A stretch of DNA of 28,291 nucleotides from UBA7359 sp964392105 (GCA_964392105.1 CAYMPA010000021.1:1-28291); one strand, 5' to 3'. Shown: positions 14,748 through 22,664, counted from the first letter of the stretch. The notes: generated by a model from the letters alone, not told the origin. Made by a program: numbers and translations.

Positions 14748-15095
14748 ATGAATTACAAACGAGGAGAGATCTGGTGGGCAGATCTTGATGAGCCGAGAAG
14801 TTCAGAATCGGGATATAGACTTCCAATCGTTATTATTCAATCAGATGATTTTAATAAAAGTAAAATAAGAACAGTTGTTGTAGCTGTTATTACATCAAAC
14901 TTAACTTTAGCTAGAGCACCAGGAAATATAAAGTTGGGTGTAAATAGAAGTATTGGGTTGAAAAAAGAGTCGGTTATAAATGTATCTCAAATAATAACCT
15001 TGGATAAATCTTATCTAACAGAAAAGGTGGGTAAGTTAAGTTCCAGTCAAAAGCTGGAGTTAAACGAAGGCTTAAAATTAGTTTTAGATATTTAA
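14748..15095 (+). CDS. MazF/PemK-family mRNA interferase toxin
   Basis: This 115-residue protein has the PemK/MazF fold signatures: RGEIWWADLDEP (5-16), RLPIVIIQSDDFN (24-36), TVVVAVITSN (42-51), the GxxxxL segment near IGLKKESVINVSQIITLDKSYL, and a closing helix. Family members cleave single-stranded mRNA at short sequence motifs; the specificity here is unknown. The length is usual for the family (110-120). AAGGAAG about 10 nt upstream serves as ribosome binding site. The gene appears intact, so the pair is probably functional. A family B repeat lies directly downstream. Confidence 0.92.
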   Translation: MNYKRGEIWWADLDEPRSSESGYRLPIVIIQSDDFNKSKIRTVVVAVITSNLTLARAPGNIKLGVNRSIGLKKESVINVSQIITLDKSYLTEKVGKLSSSQKLELNEGLKLVLDI

Positions 15096-15183
15096 ACGGA
15101 TTCAATAAATTACACAGGCGAAAGATATTTTAAGTTTTATTTTTAACACCCAGATTTTATTCCAAATCATATTATTTTTAGTA

Positions 15184-15400
15184 TTGGTTTCGCCCAAGCG
15201 GCGACCGACTTTTCTTCAAAGAAAAGGAGGCAAAGCGTCGCTCCTGTGCATCCATGCACCCGCGACATTTGTGCATCCCGCACATCAATCTTTCCCCGAT
15301 GCACTGGTCTTCGACTCCCCTTGGCACGACTGCATGGATGCAGGAGGTAGAGAATGTCGGGAACACATTCTCGAAAGCATCACGGGAATAAAACCCCAAT
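15184..15400. repeat. Intergenic repeat (family B), copy 1
   Basis: The left end reads TTGGTTTCGCC; the right end, reversed, reads ATTGGGGTTTT, giving loose terminal inverted repeats. A 28-nt stretch (15199-15226) is identical to 22457-22484 and contains the CTTTTCTTCAAAGAAAAG hairpin. Positions 15287-15320 match 22495-22528 with two mismatches. CATCACGGG before the right end is also shared. Positions 15328-15346 (GACTGCATGGATGCAGGAG) recur at 19414-19432 in family A. Open frames across it (about 80 codons) are composed wholly of repeat and are not counted as genes. Confidence 0.75.
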
Positions 15401-15603
15401 GTATCGATACAAAAAAACTAATGTGCTAGTCTTTTAAAATATCTCGCCAAAAGGAACATGAAGAAATGGACTTTATACATGTAAATTTTAAGTTTCCCAA
15501 TAACATACTGTTAACCCTATACATGAAATCAAAATATTTAAATTTCATAATTAGCTTCAATTGATGATCCATAATTTTTGGGAAACTGAAGAAGGAGGCT
15601 GAT

Positions 15604-16065
15604 ATGTCATCTGATACAATTGCAATTGGTGAGTTCCTTTACGAGGCGACCCTCAATTTTACAAAGGTTACGGAATATGGTGTGAGTATGGATGCCCTGG
15701 CGGGTGGGCAGATAACCCCACCTCCTGAAGGTGCTCGTTTTGATATTGCCTTTGAAGGCGGTGCTCAAGGACCAAAACTGAAAGGTACGGTCGCTGGGGT
15801 AGATTATGCTCATGTTCGGGCAGACGGGCGCTTTCAACTTCATATTCATGCGGAAATTACTACCGAGGACGAAGCAAAAATAGCATTTTTTGCCGAGGGC
15901 ATTGCGTTCCCTGAAGGGGAAACAGGTATCTTTCAGCTCCGGGAAAATGGCACACTCATCACATCATCCCCGGCTTACTCTTGGGTGAATCAGTTGCAAG
16001 TGTGGGGCCAGGGTACGGTTGACCTGGCTAAGGCTGAGGTCAACGTCAAAATATACGCCGCGTAA
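15604..16065 (+). CDS. DUF3237-type protein of unknown function
   Basis: This 153-residue protein starts at an ATG preceded by a very strong AAGGAGG at 15592-15598. Its pattern, GARFDIAFEG (43-52), GVDYAHVRADGRFQLHIHA (64-82), then a beta-rich C-terminal half, resembles the DUF3237 (UPF0311) family, small beta-barrel proteins with no established role. There is no signal peptide, membrane segment or cysteine. The 175 bp upstream is A+T-rich and contains an inverted repeat (AGTTTCCCAA near 15490, TTGGGAAACT near 15575) that could form a large-loop stem before the gene. It stands alone between repeats, so context gives no function. Confidence 0.7.
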   Translation: MSSDTIAIGEFLYEATLNFTKVTEYGVSMDALAGGQITPPPEGARFDIAFEGGAQGPKLKGTVAGVDYAHVRADGRFQLHIHAEITTEDEAKIAFFAEGIAFPEGETGIFQLRENGTLITSSPAYSWVNQLQVWGQGTVDLAKAEVNVKIYAA

Positions 16066-16113
16066 AAAAACAAAGAGATACGCCCGCGTTGTTTGAGCTA
16101 AATAATAAACAAG

Positions 16114-16419
16114 GTGTGGAGAATTTTCTTCCCAAATGTGTCCACTTTGATGCAGCCAGATCCACGCCCAAAAAGTACTGAAAAACTCATAGAACGATTT
16201 TTCGCACCAACTCATCTGGTTGAGACATATGCTCATTTTGCAAAGAGCTATACTGTTCGTTCTTTTCCTGCCATATCAGATTTCTACCTATTTTGGCAAG
16301 GTTTTATGTTATTGAGGAATGTTATTTTTACACCAATTGCCTTGTTGGGTATGGGTTTCGCCAAAGCGGCGATGCACTTCTTTTTAAAAAGAAGTAGGTC
16401 GCTGCTTGAAGCGAAATAG
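16114..16419 (+). CDS. Doubtful small ORF, possibly a gene fragment running into a repeat
   Basis: A GTG-initiated frame of 101 codons follows the DUF3237-type gene. Residues 1-80 look protein-like (LIERFFAPTHLVETYAHF, then a hydrophobic stretch near 58-80), but I recognise no family. There is no convincing ribosome binding site. The last 20 or so residues are translated from a family B repeat, so the present C-terminus is not original. It may be the remnant of a longer gene or chance. Confidence 0.25.
   Translation: MWRIFFPNVSTLMQPDPRPKSTEKLIERFFAPTHLVETYAHFAKSYTVRSFPAISDFYLFWQGFMLLRNVIFTPIALLGMGFAKAAMHFFLKRSRSLLEAK
16353..16418. repeat. Intergenic repeat (family B), short hairpin copy
   Basis: The left end GGGTTTCGCC matches the other family B copies. 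The whole unit folds into one long imperfect hairpin: TTTCGC (16356-16361) pairs with GCGAAA (16411-16416), the intermediate AAGCGGCGA/TCGCTGCTT arms pair, and the centre is the perfect 20-bp palindrome ACTTCTTTTTAAAAAGAAGT (16376-16395). It lies between a + strand gene region and the - strand operon ending at 16480, so it could also work as a two-way terminator. Confidence 0.65.
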
Positions 16420-16479
16420 ATATATTGAAAAATTTGGAAGCTTGGATTGTTTTAGAAGTTAAAAAGAATCTAACCGCTA

Positions 16480-17343
16480 TTATTTAACCTCTTCCACTTT
16501 TATTAAAACCGTTCTTTGTTCCTGCCCGCGCCATTTCGTATTAATCGTATTTCTACGAGTATCATCATTGAAATGCTGATTAACACCACCAATTGACATC
16601 CATTCACCCAGTTTGCCAGTGACTGTGGTTTCGACATTTTGAATATCAAACACGGCACCTTGATGTGGGTGTACTCGTGATAAATGGGGTGAAACAAGCA
16701 AGGTGACGTTATCGCCTTGTAGTCGTGGCAATACATAAAAACCAGAGGTCACATCACGATATTCAACACCATCCTGAACAACGACTGCGCCTCCGGTGAC
16801 AACAGTTGTCTGGTTTGGTACTGGAACTGATTGTCCGGAATTGATAAAGGCCGGATTTCCTTCCAGGGTTTGGATACGAAAGACATTTTTATCTTCAATA
16901 CGTGAACGTGTTTCCAGTGTGCGATAGCGGATGACATTACCATCTCCATCTGTTCCCTGAATTATTGTTCCCTCATGACCGATATCGGGGGATTCAAATT
17001 TTACATTGTCTGAATTATAACGACCGGAATAACCACCTTCTTTGATATTGAAATTACCATCGATGTCCTGTTTTACACTGATCATTAACCGGTGTGGGGC
17101 ATAATCAATTTGTGCAAGAACAGCCTTTATTTGTTTGAGGTTGGAGGGTGTTGTTTTAACGATTAACTGGTTGTTCATCCCGGTAACGGTGCCGCCTTCA
17201 ACAACCAGTGGTTTGATAACAGAGATAACATCAGTTACCAGGCGATTTTTCATAGGTATGATTTCAATCTTCATCGATTCCGCCACGGCAGGCGAGGTCC
17301 CGATCACAAAAACTAACAGGCAATGTAAAATCAGTTTTTTCAA
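16480..17343 (-). CDS. Exported protein with secretin-like N-terminal and partial secretin domains
   Basis: This 287-residue protein begins with a Sec signal peptide (KKLILHCLLVFVIGTSPAVAES). Residues 25-95 (IEIIPMKNRLVTDVISVIKPLV ... LIVKTTPSNLKQIKAVLAQID) match the secretin N1 ring-forming fold. The rest (180-285) echoes the secretin core: FYVLPRLQGDNVTLLVSPHL, then TTVTGKLGEWMSIGGV. It is too short to make a normal outer-membrane secretin gate (usually over 400 residues), and no pilus or secretion genes are nearby. The start is TTG, overlapping the TGA stop of the upstream gene (TTGA), so translation is coupled. Together with the 171-residue gene and purB it forms a probable operon. Function is unknown; a periplasmic or outer-membrane structural role is my inference. 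Confidence 0.75.
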   Translation of the reverse strand: MKKLILHCLLVFVIGTSPAVAESMKIEIIPMKNRLVTDVISVIKPLVVEGGTVTGMNNQLIVKTTPSNLKQIKAVLAQIDYAPHRLMISVKQDIDGNFNIKEGGYSGRYNSDNVKFESPDIGHEGTIIQGTDGDGNVIRYRTLETRSRIEDKNVFRIQTLEGNPAFINSGQSVPVPNQTTVVTGGAVVVQDGVEYRDVTSGFYVLPRLQGDNVTLLVSPHLSRVHPHQGAVFDIQNVETTVTGKLGEWMSIGGVNQHFNDDTRRNTINTKWRGQEQRTVLIKVEEVK

Positions 17344-17855
17344 ATCTGCATCCTACGTAAATTCGGGTCTGGTCTGGCCGTATCCCACATATCATTAAAC
17401 ACCTCTAACATGTATTTCGACTCCCGGCGGCTATTGAAGTTTACATTTCCTTTATAGCGTTCCGCGTTTTCACGAAATAGATATCCTATTCCATCGGCAA
17501 TAAGTACCGCTTCATTGAATTTTTTATACTCCGGGGCAGGTTTGAGTATTTCGATAAAACTGCTTAATTTCCCTGCTAAATCAATGAGTTTGTGGCCTCT
17601 ACGGACAATTAATTCCGGTTCAAAAACAAGGATGCGAATCTCAACAAATTTCCCCTTAAGGGCCAGATTTTTCAGTGCTTCAAGGAAATCCAATTGATCA
17701 TAAACAAATGGATCCAGGTCTCTAGAGATGATTGCGAGTTTGAGTTTGCATTGTTTTACCAGTTCCAGTGCCGCATCAGCATTTTCCTTGCGCGTCTCTA
17801 TCTTCAGTGTCTCATCTGAGGATTCACCCAGCTTATAATCGGCAAAGTCATACAT
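17340..17855 (-). CDS. Conserved cytoplasmic protein of unknown function (possibly DUF7931)
   Basis: This 171-residue soluble protein has a central AIISRDLDPFVYDQLDFLEAL segment (41-61) and VEIRILVFEPELIVRRGHKLIDLAGKL (71-97). Near the C-terminus it has DGIGYLFRENAERYKGNVNF (123-142) and FNDMWDTARPDPNLRRMQI (153-171). I associate this pattern with a gammaproteobacterial family (DUF7931, from memory and unverified) that is sometimes fused to acetyltransferase domains; no such domain is present here. The layout (strand, RD, strand, conserved His) vaguely recalls a phospholipase D-like fold without HKD motifs. It is translationally coupled to the secretin-like gene and lies 23 bp downstream of purB. 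Confidence 0.7.
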   Translation of the reverse strand: MYDFADYKLGESSDETLKIETRKENADAALELVKQCKLKLAIISRDLDPFVYDQLDFLEALKNLALKGKFVEIRILVFEPELIVRRGHKLIDLAGKLSSFIEILKPAPEYKKFNEAVLIADGIGYLFRENAERYKGNVNFNSRRESKYMLEVFNDMWDTARPDPNLRRMQI

Positions 17856-17878
17856 ATTTTTATTCTCTATTAACCATG

Positions 17879-19255
17879 TTATTTATTAGAAACTAGTTTT
17901 GCCTGTGCTTCAGCATTACCAATGTAATTTTGAGGGGTAAGTTCTTGCAAATTTGATTTAACATCATTCGGTATATCAAGCTGTTCGATAAAACTATGTA
18001 GTGATTCCTGGTTGATGTCCTGGCCACGCGTTAATTCTTTCAGTTGTTCGTAAGCATTTTTAATGCCATAACGACGCATAACAATTTGTATTGGTTCAGC
18101 TAAAACTTCCCATGACTGTTCCAGATCATGGTTAAGTGCATCCGGGTTAACATCGAGTTTCGAAAGTCCTTTTGCGCAAGAGTCGAAAGCGATAATGGTA
18201 TGGGCGATACCGACCCCCATATTTCTCAAAACTGTCGAATCAGTCAGGTCTCGTTGCCAACGTGATATAGGCAGTTTCTGTGCAAGATGTTCAAATATTC
18301 CATTCGCAAATCCTAAATTACCTTCAGCGTTTTCATAGTCGATCGGGTTAACCTTATGCGGCATGGTTGAAGAACCGATTTCCCCTTCTTCCAGTTGCAG
18401 TTTGAAATATCCGAGTGAAATATAGCTCCAGATATCACGACAGAGATCAATCAGGATCGTATTAATGCGCGACAGCACATGAAAATACTCGGCCATATAA
18501 TCATGTGATTCAATCTGGGTTGTGTGTGGGTTCCAGTCGAGTCCCAGACCTTCAATAAAATCTTTTGATAGAGACATCCAGTCCAGATCAGGATAGGCAG
18601 ACATATGTGCATTAAAGTTACCAACCGCACCATTTAGCTTACCAAGTAGTTCAATGTCTTTCAATTGTGTTTGCTGTCGTGATAAACGATGCACATAAAC
18701 CGCAATTTCTTTTCCTAATGTTGTGGGTGAAGCCGTTTGCCCATGCGTCCTCGATAGCATCGGTGTAGATGCATAATCACCAGAAAATGATTGTAATACT
18801 GAAATCAGTTCCTGCAGTCTTGGTAGTACTACAGAGTCACGCGCTTCTTTTAACATTAATGCATGACTCAGGTTGTTAATATCCTCTGAGGTACAGGCAA
18901 AGTGAACAAATTGACTTGCATTACTTAGCAAAGAATCAGAATTGATTTTATCGCGGATGAAATATTCAACCGCCTTTACATCATGATTTGTCGTCTTTTC
19001 GATTTCCTTTATTGCCCCGGCATCTTCGACAGAGAAGTTATCTTTAATATCGTCGAGTAATGAAACCGCGTCAGCAGAAAAGGGTTCTACTTCATTAATA
19101 CCAGGATGATTCGAGAGAGCCTTCAGCCATTCGATCTCAACCTGTACACGAAAACGAAACAGACCGTATTCACTGAATATAGGCCTTAAAGAATCTGTCT
19201 TGTTCTGGTAACGGCCATCAATCGGAGAAATGGCGGTTAATGCTGATAATTCCAT
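17879..19255 (-). CDS. purB: Adenylosuccinate lyase
   Basis: PurB acts twice in purine synthesis, splitting SAICAR to AICAR and adenylosuccinate to AMP, each time releasing fumarate. The protein has 458 residues (E. coli 456). The fumarase/aspartase superfamily signature SSTMPHKVNPIDYENAEGN starts at 295; S295 or S296 is the catalytic base, in the flexible loop GEIGSS. H171 in SRTHGQTASPTTLGKE is the general acid. The start METALS-type N-terminus (MELSALTAISPIDGRY) is standard. It heads a three-gene minus-strand operon with the unknown 171-residue and mini-secretin genes. A TATAAT lies upstream at 19294-19289. Confidence 0.98.
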   Translation of the reverse strand: MELSALTAISPIDGRYQNKTDSLRPIFSEYGLFRFRVQVEIEWLKALSNHPGINEVEPFSADAVSLLDDIKDNFSVEDAGAIKEIEKTTNHDVKAVEYFIRDKINSDSLLSNASQFVHFACTSEDINNLSHALMLKEARDSVVLPRLQELISVLQSFSGDYASTPMLSRTHGQTASPTTLGKEIAVYVHRLSRQQTQLKDIELLGKLNGAVGNFNAHMSAYPDLDWMSLSKDFIEGLGLDWNPHTTQIESHDYMAEYFHVLSRINTILIDLCRDIWSYISLGYFKLQLEEGEIGSSTMPHKVNPIDYENAEGNLGFANGIFEHLAQKLPISRWQRDLTDSTVLRNMGVGIAHTIIAFDSCAKGLSKLDVNPDALNHDLEQSWEVLAEPIQIVMRRYGIKNAYEQLKELTRGQDINQESLHSFIEQLDIPNDVKSNLQELTPQNYIGNAEAQAKLVSNK

Positions 19256-19288
19256 AGTTACTCTATTTATATGTTTAATGTGCTATTG

Positions 19289-19294
19289 ATTATA
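19289..19294 (-). promoter_or_regulatory. Candidate -10 box for purB
   Basis: The minus strand carries a perfect TATAAT about 35 nt upstream of the purB ATG. I see no good -35 box at the usual distance, so this is only a candidate. Confidence 0.3.
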
Positions 19295-19331
19295 CATGTA
19301 TTAGTAACGATAAAATGACAAGAAAATGCAT

Positions 19332-19587
19332 TTAAGGGTACCTCCGAAAACAGAATAGTTTATGTGAGAGCAAGGACCTTGGTACCCCCTTGAGGGGTGA
19401 GCACCGCGCGGATGACTGCATGGATGCAGGAGATAGAGCAACGCAGGAAGCCAAAGCCGAGAACCGGGATACAGAGGGCAGTTTTTTGCTCCTGCAAAAA
19501 CTGCATTCCCACCATCCATGGTGGTCATTCGAGCACGTAGCTGACGCGGCTATCGCGAAAAATAGGCATTTTCGGAGGGGCCCTTAA
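19332..19587. mobile_element. MITE-like element (family A), long copy
   Basis: This 256-bp element has termini TTAAGGGTACCTCCGAAAA and TTTTCGGAGGGGCCCTTAA, an inverted repeat with 2 mismatches in 19. The interior carries the modules CAAGGACCT...CCCCTTGAGGGG (shared with 2805-3000), GACTGCATGGATGCAGGAG (shared with 15328-15346), a 28-nt block at 19436-19463 (inverted copy at 28237-28264, one mismatch) and two hairpins shared with 2382-2430. The right TTAA forms the stop codon of tas. Open frames in it are chance translations of repeat. Confidence 0.78.
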
Positions 19588-20624
19588 GGTGATGGATTAG
19601 GGAACTGTACATGGATGGATTCAATTTCTCTGACGATATCTTTTGGCAGTTTAATATTGATACTATCGACATCCGTCATTAGTTGATCCATCGATGTCGC
19701 ACCAATGATGTTACTGGTCAGAAAAGGCCGGCTGTTTACATAAGCCAATGCCATTTGTGATGGGTCCAGATCATTCTCTTTTGCAAGATTGACGTAGGCT
19801 TCAGTCGCTGCGTTTGCCTGTGGATTGGTGTAACGCGTAAAACGATCAAACAGGACTAACCTTGTGCCTTCCGGTTTTGCACCGTTTAAATATTTCCCAC
19901 TTAAAACACCAAAGGCCAGAGGCGAGTATGCCAGTAAGCCGGTTTGTTCACGATGGGCAAATTCTGCCAGGCCTATCTCAAACGTACGATTCAAAAAATT
20001 ATACGGATTCTGGATACTGACAATTCTTGGTAATCCTTCTTCACGAGCAACACGTAAATATTCAGCACAGCCCCATGTGGTTTCGTTCGAGATCCCAATC
20101 GTTCGAATCTTTCCTTCCTTGACTAATTCTCCGAGTACTTCCAAAGTTTCGGCAATAGGGATGCCATCTTTTTCGGGTGCATGGTAATAACCCAGCTTGC
20201 CAAAAAAGTTGGTATCGCGTTCCGGCCAATGCATTTGATAAAGATCGATGTAATCCGTTTGTAAACGTTTCAGGGAGGCATTCAGAGCTTGATGGATATT
20301 CTTCTTATCAAGTTTGGCCTTACCGTCACGCATATAGGGTAACCATTCGGCCCGGGCACAGACCTTTGTTGCAATGATAAGTTTGTCGCGATCTGATCGC
20401 TTTACCAGCCAGTTCCCTATATAGGCTTCAGTCAGTCCCTGAGTTTCCGCCTTAGGTGCAACAGGATACATTTCTGCGGTATCAATAAAATTAATACCGG
20501 CTTCAACGGCGTAGTCCAATTGTTCATGTGCCTCGGCTTCTGTATTTTGCTCTCCCCAGGTCATGGTGCCCAGGCAGATTCGACTGACTTCAATATCAGT
20601 CCATCCAAGTTTGTTATATTCCAT
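19584..20624 (-). CDS. tas: NADP(H)-dependent aldo/keto reductase, Tas family
   Basis: This 346-residue protein is the same length as E. coli Tas and colinear with it throughout (GTMTWGEQNTEAEAHEQLDYAV; AEMYPV; ETQGLTEAYIGNWL; QNPYNFLNR; FGVLSGKYLNGA). The aldo/keto reductase tetrad is D48, Y53, K87 and H132, in an expected TIM barrel, with the NADP-binding region near the C-terminus (NIIGATSMDQL). E. coli tas was found by its effect on tyrosine auxotrophy; the natural substrate is not settled. The stop codon is provided by the TTAA end of the repeat element at 19332-19587. It is divergent from pyrC, with 115 bp between them. Confidence 0.93.
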   Translation of the reverse strand: MEYNKLGWTDIEVSRICLGTMTWGEQNTEAEAHEQLDYAVEAGINFIDTAEMYPVAPKAETQGLTEAYIGNWLVKRSDRDKLIIATKVCARAEWLPYMRDGKAKLDKKNIHQALNASLKRLQTDYIDLYQMHWPERDTNFFGKLGYYHAPEKDGIPIAETLEVLGELVKEGKIRTIGISNETTWGCAEYLRVAREEGLPRIVSIQNPYNFLNRTFEIGLAEFAHREQTGLLAYSPLAFGVLSGKYLNGAKPEGTRLVLFDRFTRYTNPQANAATEAYVNLAKENDLDPSQMALAYVNSRPFLTSNIIGATSMDQLMTDVDSINIKLPKDIVREIESIHVQFPNPSP

Positions 20625-20739
20625 ATTTAACTCATGTTATTAATGTTGATATCTTAATTGTGTAACTGGTAATGCTCCAGACAAACTGACGCGCTTATGA
20701 TAACGTTTATCTCTGAATATTTAATGAATTTAATTTTGC

Positions 20740-21774
20740 ATGCAAACTTTAACCTTGACAAAACCGGACGATCTCCATCTACATGTACGTGATGGTGCTG
20801 CCATGGCCAGTGTCGTTAATTATACAGCCGCCCAATTTGCGCGCGCGATAGTCATGCCTAATCTTAAACCACCTGTTATTACAACTGAGATGGCACTGGC
20901 TTACCGTGATCGACTCCTTGATTCTGTGGATGAACAATATGAATTTGAACCATTGATGACCTTATATCTCACTGACAATATGTCACCCGAGGAAATTAAA
21001 AAAGCAGTAGAGAGTAATTGTATCAAAGCATTGAAATATTACCCGGCTGGTGCGACAACGAATTCTGATCAAGGTGTCACTGATATCAAGAAAACGTATT
21101 CGGTCCTGGAAGCGATGACAAAGAGTGAGTTACCATTGTTGGTGCATGGCGAAGTAACAGACAATGATGTCGATATCTTTGATAGGGAAGCTGTATTTAT
21201 CGATAAAGTACTATCGCCTTTGGTTAATGACTTTTCTGATTTAAAGATCGTGTTTGAACATATCACAACTCGAGCAGCAGTTGAATTCGTAATGCAAGCA
21301 AGCAGTAATGTTGCAGCAACTATCACACCGCAACATATTTTATTAAACCGAAATGATTTATTTAAAGGTGGTCTGCAACCACATAATTATTGTTTGCCGA
21401 TATTAAAAGCCGATGATGATCGACAGGCCGTTTTGGAAGCAGCGACCAGTGGCAGTTCAAGGTTCTTTCTTGGTACGGATAGTGCCCCGCATGCGCGTTT
21501 TGCCAAGGAAAGTCGTTGTGGTTGTGCCGGGATCTTTTCTGCGCATGCTGCTATAGAACTCTATGCCGAGGTATTCGATAAAGCAGGACAACTGGATAAA
21601 CTTGAAGTCTTTGCCAGTCATTATGGTGCAGACTTCTACGGTCTACCACGTAATGAAGATCAAATTACATTAGTTAAACATGATCAAACAATTCCAGACA
21701 CATTACCTTTCGGTGATGAAGAATTGGTTCCCTTTCGTGCAGGCAGTACTTGTACATGGCAACTGAAGAATTGA
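20740..21774 (+). CDS. pyrC: Dihydroorotase (PyrC type)
   Basis: PyrC closes carbamoyl-aspartate to dihydroorotate, the third step of pyrimidine synthesis. The protein has 344 residues (E. coli 348). The zinc ligands are H13 and H15 (DLHLHVRDG), the carboxylated lysine K99 (ALKYYPAG), H136 (LLVHGEV) and H174 (VFEHITT); D247 in LGTDSAPH is the catalytic base. The ATG at 20740 starts MQTLTLTKPDD as in the family, but has no clear ribosome binding site. The 3' end overlaps rnt by 19 bp, so the two are cotranscribed. Confidence 0.97.
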   Translation: MQTLTLTKPDDLHLHVRDGAAMASVVNYTAAQFARAIVMPNLKPPVITTEMALAYRDRLLDSVDEQYEFEPLMTLYLTDNMSPEEIKKAVESNCIKALKYYPAGATTNSDQGVTDIKKTYSVLEAMTKSELPLLVHGEVTDNDVDIFDREAVFIDKVLSPLVNDFSDLKIVFEHITTRAAVEFVMQASSNVAATITPQHILLNRNDLFKGGLQPHNYCLPILKADDDRQAVLEAATSGSSRFFLGTDSAPHARFAKESRCGCAGIFSAHAAIELYAEVFDKAGQLDKLEVFASHYGADFYGLPRNEDQITLVKHDQTIPDTLPFGDEELVPFRAGSTCTWQLKN

Positions 21775-22418
21775 ACGACTCATTAATATCTATATTAATT
21801 GCAAAACGCTTTCGAGGATTCTTGCCCGTTATCGTTGATGTAGAAACAGCAGGTTTTAATGCAAACACCGATGCCTTGTTAGAAATCGCTGCAGTAACAT
21901 TAACCGTCAATGATGATCAGCAATGGTGTATTGATGAAATTATTGCCAAGCACGTACAACCCTTTGAAGGTGCCAATCTCGATCCAGCTTCACTCGAATT
22001 TACCGGTATCGATCCCGATCATCCTTTTCGTAAACAGATAGCAGTCAGTGAAAAAGATGCCTTACATGAAATTTTTAAACCCATACGTAAAAAAATAAAA
22101 GCACATAGATGTAACCGCGCAATATTAGTGGGTCATAATGCTTCATTCGATCTCGCTTTTTTAAACGCCTGTGTTGAACGCAATGACATCAAACGTAACC
22201 CCTTCCATCCATTTAGTACCTTTGACACAGCAGCACTAGCCGGGCTTGCCTATGGACAAACCGTATTATCCCGCGCTGCAACTGCAGCAGGTTTGGACTG
22301 GAATGAAGAGGAAGCACACTCTGCACGTTATGATGCAGAACAAACGGCGTTACTTTTTTGTGAGATTGTTAATCGATGGAATGAGTATTCGGGGCTGTTT
22401 AGGATTGATGATGAATAA
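21756..22418 (+). CDS. rnt: Ribonuclease T
   Basis: RNase T is a dimeric DEDDh 3'-5' exonuclease that trims the 3' ends of tRNAs and stable RNAs and turns over the CCA end. The start ATG at 21756 gives 220 residues (E. coli 215), in the family register RFRGFLPVIVDVETAGFN. Exo I is D28-E30, Exo II the HNASFDLAFLN segment near 126, and Exo III HSARYDAEQ near 187, with both the catalytic His and Asp. The FDTAALAGLAYGQTVL segment is diagnostic of RNase T compared with DnaQ. The pyrC-rnt order with an overlap is seen in other gammaproteobacteria. Confidence 0.97.
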   Translation: MATEELNDSLISILIAKRFRGFLPVIVDVETAGFNANTDALLEIAAVTLTVNDDQQWCIDEIIAKHVQPFEGANLDPASLEFTGIDPDHPFRKQIAVSEKDALHEIFKPIRKKIKAHRCNRAILVGHNASFDLAFLNACVERNDIKRNPFHPFSTFDTAALAGLAYGQTVLSRAATAAGLDWNEEEAHSARYDAEQTALLFCEIVNRWNEYSGLFRIDDE

Positions 22419-22442
22419 TCATCTATATTATTTTTAACATCA

Positions 22443-22662
22443 GGTTTCGCCTAGAACGGCGACCGACTTTTCTTCAAAGAAAAGTCGGCAAAAGAATCTT
22501 TCCCTGATGCACTGGTCTTCGACTTCCCATCCTTTTCTAAATCATTTACGTGTCGCCCGCAGGACTCGTCCCTGATCCGGCGGGCTAAAGCGCACATCCC
22601 TGTGCGCTTTCCACTAATGATTTCTCACAGTCTGGCAGCACATCACGGGTGCAAAACCCAAT
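22443..22662. repeat. Intergenic repeat (family B), copy 2
   Basis: The left end is GGTTTCGCC; the right end, reversed, is ATTGGGTTTTGCACCCGTGATG in outline, giving loose terminal inverted repeats. It shares an identical 28-nt stretch (22457-22484) and a near-identical 34-nt stretch (22495-22528) with copy 1 at 15184-15400. The middle differs, with its own GCGCACATCCCTGTGCGC hairpin near 22590-22608. It lies 24 bp after rnt. Confidence 0.75.
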
Positions 22663-22664
22663 TA

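Noticed and set aside
15184..15429. Reading frames of about 75-81 codons on both strands here
   Set aside because: They consist of family B repeat sequence, with the same blocks found in other intergenic regions, and have no ribosome binding site.
16480..17343. A full type II or type III secretion secretin
   Set aside because: At 287 residues it lacks most of the secretin barrel and there are no other secretion genes nearby.
19390..19587. 65-codon frame in the tas-purB gap
   Set aside because: It is entirely inside the family A element; such translated repeats are a common source of false hypothetical proteins.
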